Source of the DNA: Artemisia argyi
Lineage: Eukaryota; Streptophyta; Magnoliopsida; Asterales; Asteraceae
Assembly: GCA_030686995.1 (NCBI GenBank)
Contig: CM060692.1
Coordinates: forward strand, 8,103,465-8,167,464
Direction of reading: 5' to 3'
DNA length: 64,000 nucleotides
Part shown: one piece after another, positions 21,636 through 32,535 of the stretch
How positions within the stretch are numbered: the stretch's first letter is position 1
How the letters are laid out: each line of letters begins with the position of its first letter
Notes under the pieces: model-generated
What the model saw: only the letters and a program-made list of their open reading frames with translations
What the model was told of the DNA's origin: nothing
Databases searched by the model: none
Made by a program: the position numbers and the translations under genes

Positions 21636-24600
21636 TCAGGATATGGGGGACATCCAATTTTCCTCTTCTTCTTCTACTATTGTGTTGACTGTTTCTTCTT
21701 CGGTGGACGGCTTCTCTAACACTTCTACCAGGACCTCTTTTGTTAAATGGTCGAATGCTACGGATGCTAGCTTGCTTAGCACATCTGCTTTTTGGTTTTG
21801 AGCTCTCGGGATATTCTTTATTTTGAAGCGTTTGAAACAAGCGATATATTCTTTGGCTTTCGCGAGGTATTTTGTCATGCTCTCCTTGTACGCAGTGAAC
21901 TCTCCATTGATTTGGCTTGCCACCAGGTTAGAGTCTACTCGCACATCCAGTGCTTCTATATGCATTTCTTTTGCAATTCTTAATCCGGCTAGAAGTGCTT
22001 CATATTCTGCTCCGTTGTTGGTAGCTTCAAAATTTAAACGGAGAGCATAGGTGTATTCTTCTTTTTCCGGACTAATTAACACAAGTCCTGCTCCGGAACC
22101 TTTTCGACTAGAGGCTCCGTCTGTGTATAAGGTCCATTCTTCCGGATCAGAGATGTTACATATCTCCTTGCCCCTCCTTTTCGGATCAGGACAAATGGTT
22201 CCGATGGGTACTTCATTGATGAAATCAGCCAGTACCTGTCCTTTGACGGCATTCCGGGGTACGTAGGTGATGTTGTAAGCTCCTAATTCCACCGTATATT
22301 TGGCTAATCGCCCGGAAGCTTCCGCTCGATTCAGCACTTGGTTGATAGGATGATCCGTGATAACTTTGACAGGGTGAGCTTCGAAATATCGCCTTAATCT
22401 TCTGGACAGATGTAACAATGCTAAAGCCAGTTTCTCGACCGGAGCGTATCTCTTTTCGGCTTCGTGTAAGGTCCGGCTCACATAATGAACTGGTATCTGC
22501 CGTCCTTCCCTTTCGACCATTAACACCCCACTTATTGCTTCCATTGCGGCTGACAGGTATAGGTACATGTCTTCTTTTGGTTTCGGCGTCGCTAGGCATG
22601 GTAGTTCGAGAATCATTTTCTTCATTTCTTGGAAAGCCTTTTCAGCTGCGTCTGTCCATTGGTACTCTTCTTTGTTGTCTTTTGTGATATTTTTTAATGT
22701 TTCGAAGAAAGGCAAAGATCTTTCGGCAGATTTGGACAAGAAACGATTGAGTGCTGCGAGTTTGCCACTTAAGCTTTGCATTTCCTTTAATGATTTTGGT
22801 GATTGCATATCAGCGATTGCTCTGGTTTTCTTGGGGTTTGCTCTAATCCCTTCGGATGTCACCATATACCCGAGGAATTTCCCTTCCTCTACTCCGAAGG
22901 AGCATTTTTGAGGGTTTAGCTTCATGTTTATTTCTCGGAGATTGTCAAATGTTTCAGCTATGTCGGCCAACAATTCTTTTTCCGTTTGGCTTTTTATCAC
23001 CATGTCGTCTACATATACTTCCAGGTTCCGGCCAATTTGCTTCCGGAAGTTAGAGTCTACCAATTTCTGGTAGGTTGCTCCGGCATTTTTCAATCCGAAT
23101 GGCATTTTGACATAACAGTATGTTCCTCGATCCGTATAGAATGCTGTTTTCTCTTCGTCTTCCTTTGCCATCTGCACTTGGTGATAACCTTTGTAAGCGT
23201 CCAAGAAGCACTTGTAGCGAAACCCTATCACCGATTCAATCTTCCAGTCTATTTCGGGTAAGGGATAGTAATCTTTACGGCATGATGAGTTTAGGTTCTT
23301 AAAATCGATACACATCCTCCAGCTATCGTCCGGTTTTTTCACCAGTACGGGGTTAGAAATCCACGTCGGATATCGGACGGGTCTGATTATTCCGGCCTTT
23401 AGCCATTCTTCCACGTCCCGATTTATGGCTTGGTTCTTTTCTTCCGAGAAAAATCTCTTTTTCTGTGCCACCGGTTTGTCTTGGATATTTATGTCGAGCT
23501 TATGTTCGGCGGCCCAACGGGGAACGCCAGTCATGTCTGAAGGCTCCCATGCGAAAACGTCTCGGCTGTTTTTGAGCAACGTTACTAGTTGTCTTCGCCC
23601 CTCTTTTGAAAAATTCCTTCCTATTGTTACTAGCTGTTCCGGATATGTCGGATGAACCAATACTTCTTCGGTTCCAGTAGCTTCTTCAATGGTGATTTCC
23701 GGGGATATCTCTGCTTGCGTTTCCCTTCCCATCAAGAATTTTTCTTCGAGCTTTCTACACTCTGAGATAATGACCGATCGGGTTACCAGAGTGGCAATAC
23801 CTCTCGGTGTTGGGAATTTCATCATGGAGTGTATGGTCGATGGGATGGCCCTAAGTTTTTTGATTCCGGAACGACCCAGTATCACGTTGTATGGGGAGGG
23901 AGACCTGATTACTGCGAACTTCATGATAGTTCGGCGGTACAACCCTTCGTTTCCGAAACAGACTTCTAACTCAATCTTTCCCAACGGATTTATGGCTTCT
24001 CCCGCGAATCCTATCAGTGGTGTGTTTGTCTTAGATAGACGTGATCGGATGGAAGGGTCCAGATTTAGGAAGCAGTGTTCATACATTACTTCTACCGATG
24101 CGCCTTGGTCGACATATACTCTTCGTACAGTGTATCCCTCAATCTCTGCTTCTACTATAAGTGGTTCATCGGAAGCATCCCCCGGAAGGATCGGAGGAAA
24201 GCTTATGGGGGCTCTCATCCACTCTTCTTCCTGATCTATTGTCTTTCGTTTCGGATTCCTTTCTTGGTATCGGACCATATTGATGATTCGACCTTGGTTG
24301 TTTTGCTGGTTATTTCTGGGCGGTGCTCTGTCTCTTTGTCGGACGTCTCTGATCAGGTGGTCAAGCTTGCCGGTATCCAGGGCTATCTTGAGTTGTTCTT
24401 TCAGATTGTGACAGTCGTTGGTGAGATGGCCTTTCTCTCCATGATAATCGCAGTATTTATCCATGTTTTCTCTTGACGGTCTTCCTCTTAATGGCGGGGG
24501 TGCTGGTAGCCTGAGCTGGTGCTCCGTTGAAAGGATCTCTTTAGGGGCCTTTGTGAGCATGTTCAAGTCTAATGGTCTGGTATCTCTTCTATTTCCATCG

Positions 24601-25067
24601 TCACGCCGATAATCTCTCCGGTAGTCTGTCCGATAGGTGTTATTGTCGTTTCGTCTGGGCATGTATGGTGCGAAATTCTCATTTCGTCTTGGTCTGAAGT
24701 CTTGGACATCTTTCCTGTGGTTTCCCCTGAAGGAGGACCGTTGTGTGTTATGGTCATTTCGGCCGTATGGATTAGGTTGATAGTCTCTACGAGAATTATC
24801 CAGCCTTTCTCCCTTTGGTACTTCCGTTAGCCGATACACTCTTTCGGAACGGACGAAGTCATCAACTCGCATCATCATTTCGGTTATGCTCTGGGGAACC
24901 TTCTCGGAGAATCTCTTCGCTAGCTCCGGACTTTTACAACCATCAATAAAAGAGGATATCTGCATCAGCTCTGGTACTCCTGAAATGCGACTAGCCTCAT
25001 CCGTCCATCGTTCCTTAAATTCCGGGAGGGCTTCGTTGGCTCTACGGACGATCTTGGTAATTTCCAT
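21636..25067 (-). CDS. Gag C-terminus, protease, RT and RNase H of the complete Tat element
   Basis: 1143 codons. The gag core end occupies residues 1-90. A basic arginine-rich linker leads to the knuckle C206-C219 (CDYHGEKGHLTNDC). The protease site is VDQGASV (D320). RT spans about 560-760, with YVDD at 685-688. The first RNase H is degenerate (YLSAAMEAISGVL, catalytic Asp absent). The second, plant-type RNase H has D983 (YTDGASS), E1021 (NNGAEYEALLAG) and D1045 (VRVDSNLVAS). The dual RNase H is diagnostic of Tat. The frame ends at a TGA where element 1 has a lysine codon. The listed start is only the first Met after a gag frameshift, not a true start. Confidence 0.92.
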   Translation of the reverse strand: MEITKIVRRANEALPEFKERWTDEASRISGVPELMQISSFIDGCKSPELAKRFSEKVPQSITEMMMRVDDFVRSERVYRLTEVPKGERLDNSRRDYQPNPYGRNDHNTQRSSFRGNHRKDVQDFRPRRNENFAPYMPRRNDNNTYRTDYRRDYRRDDGNRRDTRPLDLNMLTKAPKEILSTEHQLRLPAPPPLRGRPSRENMDKYCDYHGEKGHLTNDCHNLKEQLKIALDTGKLDHLIRDVRQRDRAPPRNNQQNNQGRIINMVRYQERNPKRKTIDQEEEWMRAPISFPPILPGDASDEPLIVEAEIEGYTVRRVYVDQGASVEVMYEHCFLNLDPSIRSRLSKTNTPLIGFAGEAINPLGKIELEVCFGNEGLYRRTIMKFAVIRSPSPYNVILGRSGIKKLRAIPSTIHSMMKFPTPRGIATLVTRSVIISECRKLEEKFLMGRETQAEISPEITIEEATGTEEVLVHPTYPEQLVTIGRNFSKEGRRQLVTLLKNSRDVFAWEPSDMTGVPRWAAEHKLDINIQDKPVAQKKRFFSEEKNQAINRDVEEWLKAGIIRPVRYPTWISNPVLVKKPDDSWRMCIDFKNLNSSCRKDYYPLPEIDWKIESVIGFRYKCFLDAYKGYHQVQMAKEDEEKTAFYTDRGTYCYVKMPFGLKNAGATYQKLVDSNFRKQIGRNLEVYVDDMVIKSQTEKELLADIAETFDNLREINMKLNPQKCSFGVEEGKFLGYMVTSEGIRANPKKTRAIADMQSPKSLKEMQSLSGKLAALNRFLSKSAERSLPFFETLKNITKDNKEEYQWTDAAEKAFQEMKKMILELPCLATPKPKEDMYLYLSAAMEAISGVLMVEREGRQIPVHYVSRTLHEAEKRYAPVEKLALALLHLSRRLRRYFEAHPVKVITDHPINQVLNRAEASGRLAKYTVELGAYNITYVPRNAVKGQVLADFINEVPIGTICPDPKRRGKEICNISDPEEWTLYTDGASSRKGSGAGLVLISPEKEEYTYALRLNFEATNNGAEYEALLAGLRIAKEMHIEALDVRVDSNLVASQINGEFTAYKESMTKYLAKAKEYIACFKRFKIKNIPRAQNQKADVLSKLASVAFDHLTKEVLVEVLEKPSTEEETVNTIVEEEEENWMSPIS

Positions 25068-25618
25068 CGGATCCCTGGGGCGAACCTCTGAACAAACTGT
25101 TCACTCAATTCATCCCAATTGTCAATACTACCTCGCGGAAGACGATCAAACCATGCTCTAGCAGCATCGTCCAGGGTCTGTTGGAACATCATGCACCAAA
25201 TGGGCATGGGCCACGCACCTTGATTGGCCGCCCCTTCAAATCTGGTGATGTGATCATCAGGATCTGTAGATCCGTTGTACAACTTTAAGTGAGAAGGCAT
25301 CAGATACTTTGAACCCTTTGGTCCGGAGAAATCGATGATCCTCCGGGTAAACGGACTCTTGGACGCTGCCTTGAAAGGCTTGGATAAGTCGTCCGTCCTT
25401 TCCTCTTCGGCTTTTTGGGCTTCGACATCATGAGATCCGGCAACCTCAAAGTCGAGTTGGATGGGGTCAATCGGTGTTTCTCCCGAGACATTGTATTGTT
25501 GGATGAGAGATTTTAGAGCAGCGAAGTGACTTTGGATTTGTTCAAGGTTAACAGGATTGGTATTGTTATCTGGACGACTTCCGGATCCTTCGGGTGTGGT
25601 TGGGGAAGGACCTGTCAT
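24965..25618 (-). CDS. Gag N-terminal part of the complete Tat element
   Basis: The start Met lies 50 bases inside the LTR end. After a proline/serine/asparagine-rich start come the gag blocks HLKLYNGSTDPDDHITRFEGAA and MMFQQTLDDAARAWFDRLP. True homology to gag ends near residue 180. A single-base loss in CCCCAGG (about 25075) shifts the frame, so the last 35 or so residues are out of frame and gag continues in the frame of the downstream reading frame. Confidence 0.88.
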   Translation of the reverse strand: MTGPSPTTPEGSGSRPDNNTNPVNLEQIQSHFAALKSLIQQYNVSGETPIDPIQLDFEVAGSHDVEAQKAEEERTDDLSKPFKAASKSPFTRRIIDFSGPKGSKYLMPSHLKLYNGSTDPDDHITRFEGAANQGAWPMPIWCMMFQQTLDDAARAWFDRLPRGSIDNWDELSEQFVQRFAPGIRWKLPRSSVEPTKPSRNLRNDGRMRLVAFQEYQS

Positions 25619-25647
25619 TTATTAGCTTCGGTAGAGTGAATGACGGG

Positions 25648-25665
25648 TCCCACGGATGGCGCCAA
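25648..25665 (-). other. Primer-binding site of the complete Tat element
   Basis: The same 18-mer (minus strand TTGGCGCCATCCGTGGGA) as in element 1, two bases from the 5' LTR. Confidence 0.78.
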
Positions 25666-25667
25666 TT

Positions 25668-26231
25668 TGTTGAGGTAAAAGTTTGCTTCTACTTCGAACA
25701 AGCGAGATGAATCCTTCGGACTAGAGTAGGTCCTCCGGATTCGGTATGGTTCTTGCTTATTGCGTGTTACTTCGGATATCTGCGAAACAAATACGTCCGT
25801 TAGACTCGTCCCGGGAATGTATCCCAGGACCAACCTCCGGCGTGAGAGTAAGTATATCTTTTAGTGAGAGAAAGAAAGTATGAATAAAACTAGAGAGTGG
25901 TAGAGAATTAGTTAACCTTAAATGAAGATTTCCCCTCTATTTATAGACTCTCTACATGAAGTGCCAGGCTGGTTCGTACTTAGCCCATAATGTTCGCTAG
26001 TTTAGACTCCATTACCATATACTTTGGTGTACTTGTTTGTACTTTGGTCCAAGTACTTGTTGGCTTATCCGAAGGGCATGTGATATCCGGAGGGATGGGG
26101 TCACGCGGATAATCGTAACCCTTCGGACGTTGGTTCGTATGGTTCGAACACGTCTAAGAACGTTTTACTTGATGCATATCCGGAGAGCATATCCTTGTTC
26201 GGCATGTATCCGGAGGGTACATACGTCAACA
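25668..26231 (-). repeat. 5' LTR of the complete Tat element
   Basis: 564 bp, reading as identical to 16035-16598. The TATA-like site is at 25938-25945. Confidence 0.97.
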
Positions 26232-26236
26232 GTTGT
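26232..26236. repeat. Target-site duplication GTTGT, right
   Basis: Matches 16030-16034. The phytocyanin reading frame resumes immediately after it. Confidence 0.95.
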
Positions 26237-26301
26237 TTGTGTCGGCGGGATGTGCAGAAACTTACACCCGAAAAAGAGATCAAGAGAATCGGGGGGATTG
26301 A

Positions 26302-27036
26302 CAGTCTAAAAAGTGAGTATTAAAAAAGGTCCATGGCCAAAAAGTTTTAGTTATCCTTGTTTAGTATTCTTTTGCTAAACCAGTAGACAAACGAATTCAA
26401 ATTTCCCTTGACTTTACAATATTTCGTATGCATTTGATACATCGTGTTCCCTATAATTCTTCTTCTTTCATATATATGCTACTATCTCATGCTAGCTTAG
26501 TCAAATAATAATAAACTTTTAGCTGATCTTATTAATTATATTGATAATAATACATTAATGGAGTGTTTAACACATGTACGACTACTTATATCGTGAGATA
26601 ATGCTTGCTAATAAAAAATTATCGACCATTATGACCATTATGCTTTGCTAATATATAACCGTGTCTTCCATTCGGTCCGTTCTGATCCGATCTTGTTCGA
26701 TTTTGCGTATAACTGACCATTATGATTTGTTGGACCCAACCAAACCCACTCGTACCTGAACCAAACATTTCGCTCTAGTTCAGTTTTGATCGATCCGATT
26801 TTCGGACCATGATCTACTCTAGATTTGAGATATCTATGCATATGAAGTATCCAAGCTATGTTTGTGAAGAGAAAATATGCGTCATCCTAATGTTTATGCT
26901 TAAAAATTTTCTAATCGGTGTTGTCGTAAGTTGATTGAAATGTGACAAAAGTGTGTCAACTCTTTCAACCTTCGAATTCAAGACATGTATGTAGAAATCA
27001 AGGGAATACTGAAAATATATTAATCAGATTCACGAA
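26302..27036. other. Host sequence downstream of the phytocyanin gene
   Basis: No gene seen. Its blocks recur in order at 29440-29990, 47670-48070 and 50950-51540 (for example CATGCTAGCTTAG, TTAATGGAGTGTTTAACACATGTACG, GTGTGTCAACTCTTTCAACC), showing it belongs to the duplicated locus. Confidence 0.6.
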
Positions 27037-27044
27037 ATAATGAA

Positions 27045-27568
27045 TAGGGCTGTAAACGAACCGGACGAACACGAACGGAGCCATGTTCATGTTCGTTCAT
27101 TTAATTTTAACTGGACAAATAAACGGACACGGACGCTTAAACGGACGAATTTTCTTGTTCATGTTTGTTTAATAAGAAAATGAATTGTTCATTTCGTTTA
27201 TTAAGACACTAAACGAACGCTAAACGAACATAAACGATCGAACATAAATGAAAATAGACAAACAAACATAAATTTATTGAATTCTTCACAATATATTGTT
27301 TTATAAGTGTTGCTTTGTTTAAACAAACCAATTTTTAAAATTATAAAATTAAAAGATATGATATATGAACATAAATAGATAAATAAACATAAACGAACGC
27401 CTAATTGGACGTTCACGAACATAAATGAACGAACGAGACTTTTGTTAATGTTCGTTCATTTAACTAAACGAACGTAAAATATTATTCATGTTTGTTCATC
27501 TAATAAACGAACGAACATAAACGAACTTTTTACCGAACTATTCATGAAATGTTCACTGTCCAGCCCTA
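27045..27568. mobile_element. hAT-type MITE
   Basis: 524 bp with the 8-bp TSD ATAATGAA (27037-27044, 27569-27576) and termini TAGGGCTGTAAACG / CAGTCCAGCCCTA-like (short TIR TAGGGCTG). The interior is dominated by AACGAACATAAACGAACG-type words in both orientations. No transposase. Confidence 0.85.
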
Positions 27569-27744
27569 ATAATGAAGATTACAAAATATATATACACTGC
27601 ATAAAGTCATGATTTTTTGAAAGTACATGCATACCTATCAATCGTAGTATGTTTTTCTGAAAAGAACAAATTTAAAACTGTATTTTGAAAGTTCTATATA
27701 TATAAGCTTAAAATATAAAGAAATGAAAAAAAACATATAAATAA

Positions 27745-28060
27745 GAGTAGAACATCTGGCATATCCAATCTATACCATCTTACAAAAATTGACTGTGCAC
27801 TTTTATTTTACGAAAATGAACTTTCAGTCCATCATACGTTAGATGTAGAACATCTGGCACATCCAACGCACCAAACACACCGGTGCACCTAAGTTATATG
27901 TGCGCTTCCGAAAATGACAAATGCAAGCACACTCTTTCACCTATGCGTGCCCCGAACCTTTTGTGCGCCTCCGAAAACGACAAATGCAAGCGCACCTGGT
28001 GCTTATGTGCGCCTAGAATCTTAAGTGCGCATGTTTTCTTGTTTTCTTGATGATCGGTAT
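27745..28060. repeat. Local short duplications
   Basis: GTAGAACATCTGGCA occurs twice (about 27747 and 27846), and a 65-70 bp block with GAAAATGACAAATGCAAGC occurs twice (about 27905 and 27970). No coding function seen. Confidence 0.5.
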
Positions 28061-28252
28061 ATCCCATAATGTCTATCTCAAATGAAGAAGAACACATTTC
28101 CATTTCCATTTGCCCTCACCATCTTTTAAATCGATCGATGTATTTGTGTGTGTGTTTTTAATCTTGGTAGATGTTTTTGAATCTGAAAAAATGGGTGAGT
28201 GTTGTTGAAGGAGATGAGAAAAGTGAGAGACTTGGGATGACAAACACAATAA

Positions 28253-28609
28253 GGGCCCGTTTGGTTTGAGGGTGTGGGTGGGTATTGAATGAAAGTAGAG
28301 TTTAATCTATTGTTTGGTAGTATTTTGATATCCGTGACATGAGTTTTTAAATAAAAAATTTATACCAACCTATTTTGAGGGCTTTTCATAAAACCAACCA
28401 ATTAAACTTTTCTTTTTATTTTATGAATTTTTGTTAACCATATATTTTCATTCTTTCCTTTTTTTCCCCTTTTTTTTTACTAAATACGTAAAACCTATTA
28501 AATATACATATAAATTAAATATTAATTAATTTTCTATCTCTTTATTTTTTTCAAACCTTTTCCAAATTTGAATTCAATTCCAATCCCACATACAAACCAA
28601 ACGCATCTT
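28253..28609. mobile_element. Tourist-like (PIF/Harbinger) MITE candidate
   Basis: 357 bp between TAA trinucleotides. Ends are GGGCCCGTTTGGTTTG and the complement of AAGATGCGTTTGGTTTG, so the inner TIR matches well and the outer bases do not. Interior AT-rich and non-coding. Confidence 0.5.
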
Positions 28610-28917
28610 TAATAAAATAAATAGTCCACACTCTTATCAATGCTACCTCTCAAAAGCAGTTTTCTCTTGTACTTTTATTCAAAAAAAAAAAAAAAATAAA
28701 AAAATAAAAAGGTTTGTCAGGCCTTATGAACTCTTTTTGTAAAATCATAAAAATTCGTCTCTTTCTCGTAAAAAGGGTATGATTTCGGTTCATTTTGGTA
28801 ATTTATTTTATAAATAACGTATTATTTTACTCACCATCTTTTGATATCTTTTATTATTTTTCCAGTGAAAAATCTTCTACATGTTAAGTATTAATAAAGT
28901 CATATGAATAATGTATT

Positions 28918-29040
28918 GTGGGTTTGGACCAGTGGTCAAGTCTTCCATATTGCAGGTGGATGTCCCAAGTTCAATACTTGAGCCAAGCCACTCCACTTAC
29001 AATACGAGCTCTTGTACCACTTGTTATACTCGTAAAATTT
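28918..29040 (+). repeat. tRNA-derived SINE-like repeat, copy 4
   Basis: GTGGGTTTGGACCAGTGGTC with the B-box-like AGTTCAATACTTGAGCC. Same flanks as the other copies. Confidence 0.6.
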
Positions 29041-29164
29041 TTTATTTTTTCCCCTTTGCTTATAACTTTCCGAGTTTCAGGTTTTTCATTTAATTATTTG
29101 CCCTTTTTTTTCTTTGAGGAGTAGCAAATTAAATAAAATGTTTAAGCAAAAAAAGATATGATGT

Positions 29165-29330
29165 GGGAAGAGAATCGAGGAATGATAAGGGAAGATGACA
29201 CTACAAGTCTCGAGAGCGAACCTTGTCTTGAGTTTTTGTCAAGTTTTGATGACTAACCGTAGTATGAAAGCGTGGCTAAAAAATGCATTTACTGAACCAA
29301 AACAAGTGTTAGCATGGAAGTCTCAATCCT
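29165..29330 (+). pseudogene. Repeated exon-like unit, copy 2 (3' part)
   Basis: GAGAATCGAGGAATGATAAG through AGCATGGAAGTCTCAATCC. The upstream intron-containing part seen in copy B is deleted here. Confidence 0.4.
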
Positions 29331-30245
29331 TCAATAATGTTATGACTTATGACATGGCCTAATGGTCCCTCGACTAAAGTACGTGCTAAATATTATGTAA
29401 ATTTAGCAATGGAAATCAATGGAAAGAAAGAAGCCATTTGCAACTTGGTGTGCATTTGATATATCGTGTTCCCTATAATGCTTCTTCTTTCATATATAAG
29501 CTACTATCTCATGCTAGCTAGCTTATGACATATGAAATTCATAAGTCAAATAATAAGAAATTTGTAGCTGATCTTCTTAATTATGTTGATACTAATACAT
29601 TAATGGAGTGTTTAACACATGTACGTCTATTTATATCCTGAGATTATGCTTGCTAATGAAAAATTACCGACCATAATGATTTGCTAATATATAACCGTGT
29701 CTTCGGTTTGGTCCAGTCTGGTTTGATCTTGCGCATAACTGATCATTATGCTTTGTTGGACCCGATCAAACCCACCCAGACCTAAACCAAACATTTTGCT
29801 CTGGTTCGGTTTTAGTCCATCCGAATTTTTGACCGTCATTAGCTCTAGATTAGAGATATCTATTCATACGAAGCATCCACGCCAAGTTTGTGAAGAGAAA
29901 AGATGCATCATCCTAACGTTTATGCTTAAAATTTTTCTAATCGGTGTTGTTGTAAGTTGATCGAAATGTCACAAAAGTGAGTCAACTCTTTCAACCTGTG
30001 AATTCAAGACATGTAGAATGGTAGAAATGTGTTTAGAAAGAATTTTGGAAGCTATAGCATTGCACGTTTGTGAAATGAGATTAACCTCTTCTCCAAGTGT
30101 GTACTTCTTCCGGGCTTGGGATCAAACATTACTGTAACCTATTCGACATTTAACCAAGATGAAACCGTACTTTTTATGTATACCCAACATTAGGTCATAT
30201 GATTTTTTGTACGTGCATGCATACCTATCGATCCTATAGTATATT

Positions 30246-32372
30246 GAGGGAATTGCAAAAATCGTCCCTAAAGTATGGCCAAATTGCACGTTTCGTCCCT
30301 GAACTTTCGAAAGTGCAAGGATCGTCCCTGTGGGAAACTTTTGGGGCAAAAATCGTCCCTGGCCTACTTCAAATGACTAAAATACCCCTGCCAAACTTTA
30401 AGGACGATTTTTGCAATTCTCTCTTTTTCATATTCTTACTCAAATGGTCCCTGTGCTTCGCTGGGCATTACAAATTTAGACCTAACTTTTTTTTTAATTA
30501 ATTTATTTAACTATTAATATTAGTATTATTTTTTTATACGATTTCGTCCGTTTTTTGCCGTTTTTCTTTCGTTTTTGTCCGTTTTTCTTACGTTTTTGTC
30601 CGTTTTTCTCACGTTTTTTTCGTTTTCATACGTTTTTGTCCGTTTTTCTTACGTTTTTGTCCGTTTTTCTCACGTTTTTGTCCGTTTTTCTCACGTTTTT
30701 TCCGTTTTCATACGTTTTTGTTCATTTTTCTTACTTTTTTGTCCATTTTTCTCACATTTTTTTCGTTTTCATACGTTTTTGTCCGTTTTTCTTACGTTTT
30801 TTTCCGCTTTCATACGTTTTTGTTCGTTTTTCTTACGTTTTTGTCCGTTTTTCTCACTTTTTTTTTCCGTTTTCATACGTTTTTGTTCGTTTTTCTTACG
30901 TTTTTGTCCGTTCTTGTTACGTTTTTTTTGTTTTTATACGTTTTTGTCCGTTTTTCTCACAATTTTTCGTTTTCATACGTTTTTCTTACGTTTTTCTCAT
31001 GTTTTTTTCGTTTTCATACGTTTTTATCAGTTTTTCTTACATTTTTTCCGTTTTCATACGTTTTTCTTCCATTTTTCCACTTTTTCGTCTGTGTTTACAC
31101 TGTCCATCACAAACAAAAAAAATTCCAAAAAAAGTTTTCAAAAAAAAAAAAATAGAAAAATAAAATAAAAAAAGGTTTCCGAAAAAAATTTGAAAAAATG
31201 TTTTTGAATTTTAAAATTTCAAAAAACATGTTTTCAAAAAAAATTTAAATAATTCCAAAAAATTTCTAATTTTTTTTTTAAATATTTCTTCTAAAAAATA
31301 TTTTTTTTAAAAAATATTTATTCGATTTTTTAAAAAGTTGTAGAAATTTTTTTTTGAAAAAAAAAAGAAAAAAAAAGTTTTTGAAAAAAAAAAATTCGAA
31401 AAGAATTTTATTTTTTAAAAGAAAAAATCTTTAGACTTCATTTAAAACGGAAAAAAACGTAAAAAGAACAGAGAAAAACGTATGAAAACGGAAAAAAACG
31501 TATGAAAAATGGACAAAAACGGACAAAAATGTATGAAAACGAAAAAAAATGTAACAAGAACGGACAAAAACGAACAAAAATGTATGAAAGCGGAAAAAAC
31601 GTAAGAAGAACTGATAAAAACGTAAGAAAAACGGACAAAAACATATGAAAACGGACAAAAGCGTGAGAAAAACGGACAAAAACGTATGAAAACGAAAAAA
31701 AACGTAACAAGAACGGACAAAAACGTAAGAAAAACGAACAAAAACGTATGAAAGCGGAAAAAACGTAAGAAAAACGGACAAAAACGTATGAAAACGATAA
31801 AACGTGAGAAAAACGGACAAAAACGTAAGAAAAACGAACAAAAACGTGTGAAAATAGAAAAAACGTGAGAAAAACGGACAAAAACGTAAGAAAAACGAAC
31901 AAAAACGTATGAAAGCGAAAAAAACGTAAGAAAAACGGACAAAAATGTATGAAAACAAAAAAAACGTGAGAAAAACGGACAAAAACGTAAGAAAAACGAA
32001 CAAAAACGTATGAAAACGAAAAAAAGGTGAGAAAAACGAACAAAAACGTAAGAAAAACGGACAAAAACGGACGAAATCGTATAAAAATAATAATACTAAT
32101 ATTAATAGTTAAATAAATAAATTAAAAAAAAATGTTAGGACTAAATTTGTAATGCCTAGCGAAGCACAGGGACCATTTGAGTAAGAATCTGAAAAAGAGA
32201 GTTGCAAAAATTGTCCCTAAAGTTTGGCAGGGGTATTTTAGTCATTTGAAGTAGGCCAGGGACGATTTTTGCCCCATAAGTTTCTCACAGGGACGATCCT
32301 TGCACTTTCCAAACTTCAGGGACGAAACGTGCAATTTGGCCAAACTTTAGGGACGATTTTTGCAATTCTCTC
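30246..32372. mobile_element. MULE-like foldback element
   Basis: 2127 bp with the 9-bp TSD TAGTATATT (30237-30245, 32373-32381). The outer arms (about 298 bp each) are near-perfect inverted repeats starting GAG(G/A)GAATTGCAAAAATCG. The inner arms (about 30550-31080 and 31440-32070) are inverted arrays of about 22-bp units built on CGTTTTTGTCCGTTTTTC. An A/T-rich loop separates them. The paralogous block has the unoccupied site at 51763-51771. No transposase. Open frames here are artefacts of the repeat. Confidence 0.9.
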
Positions 32373-32392
32373 TAGTATATTTGAAAATGAAA

Positions 32393-32393
<1 letters not shown>

Positions 32394-32438
<45 letters not shown>
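32394..32438. repeat. Poly(T) tract
   Basis: A long T run followed by AAGTACATCTTCACCGGC. The same tract is in copy B at about 51788-51826. Confidence 0.85.
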
Positions 32439-32440
<2 letters not shown>

Positions 32441-32535
32441 TACATCTTCACCGGCTTTTGAAATATTTTTCTATTTTTCCAGTGAAAATTCTCCATACAT
32501 GTTAACTATTAATAATGTCATTCAAATGATGTATT

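Larger units (their letters stand above)
16035..26231 (-). mobile_element. Complete Tat-lineage Ty3/gypsy element
   Basis: 10197 bp between 5-bp GTTGT TSDs, with 564-bp LTRs that read as identical by eye. Minus-strand order is LTR, primer site, gag, protease, RT, RNase H, plant-type RNase H, integrase, 61-bp tandem array, antisense gene, polypurine tract, LTR. Identical LTRs imply a very recent insertion. Gag has a one-base frameshift (about 25075) and there is a TGA before integrase (21636-21638), so it is probably non-autonomous now. Confidence 0.97.
15447..26301 (+). pseudogene. Phytocyanin / early nodulin-like gene split by a retrotransposon
   Basis: Exon 1 (15447-15627) ends in the phytocyanin block KFVVGG.GFWSLES..C then TRLQLGDTI. 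The intron has GT at 15628 and AG at 15721-15722. Exon 2 (from 15723) gives VYMYEADKSLMVK, the CNTPS cysteine block, GYSVVKLNQTGPNYSISG, then a linker and a membrane anchor. A Tat element is inserted after 16034. Exon 2 resumes in frame at 26237 and stops at TGA 26299-26301 after a basic tail (TYTRKRDQE). Phytocyanins are apoplastic, membrane-anchored cupredoxins; the usual ligand histidines are not seen, as in early nodulin-like members. Besides the insertion, a TGA at 15510-15512 interrupts the signal-peptide region. I call it a recent pseudogene. Confidence 0.85.

Noticed and set aside
30555..32064. Long Phe/Val/Arg-rich open frames on both strands
   Set aside because: They are translations of the inverted CGTTTTTGTCC-type tandem arrays of the foldback element; the length is multiple-of-repeat artefact.
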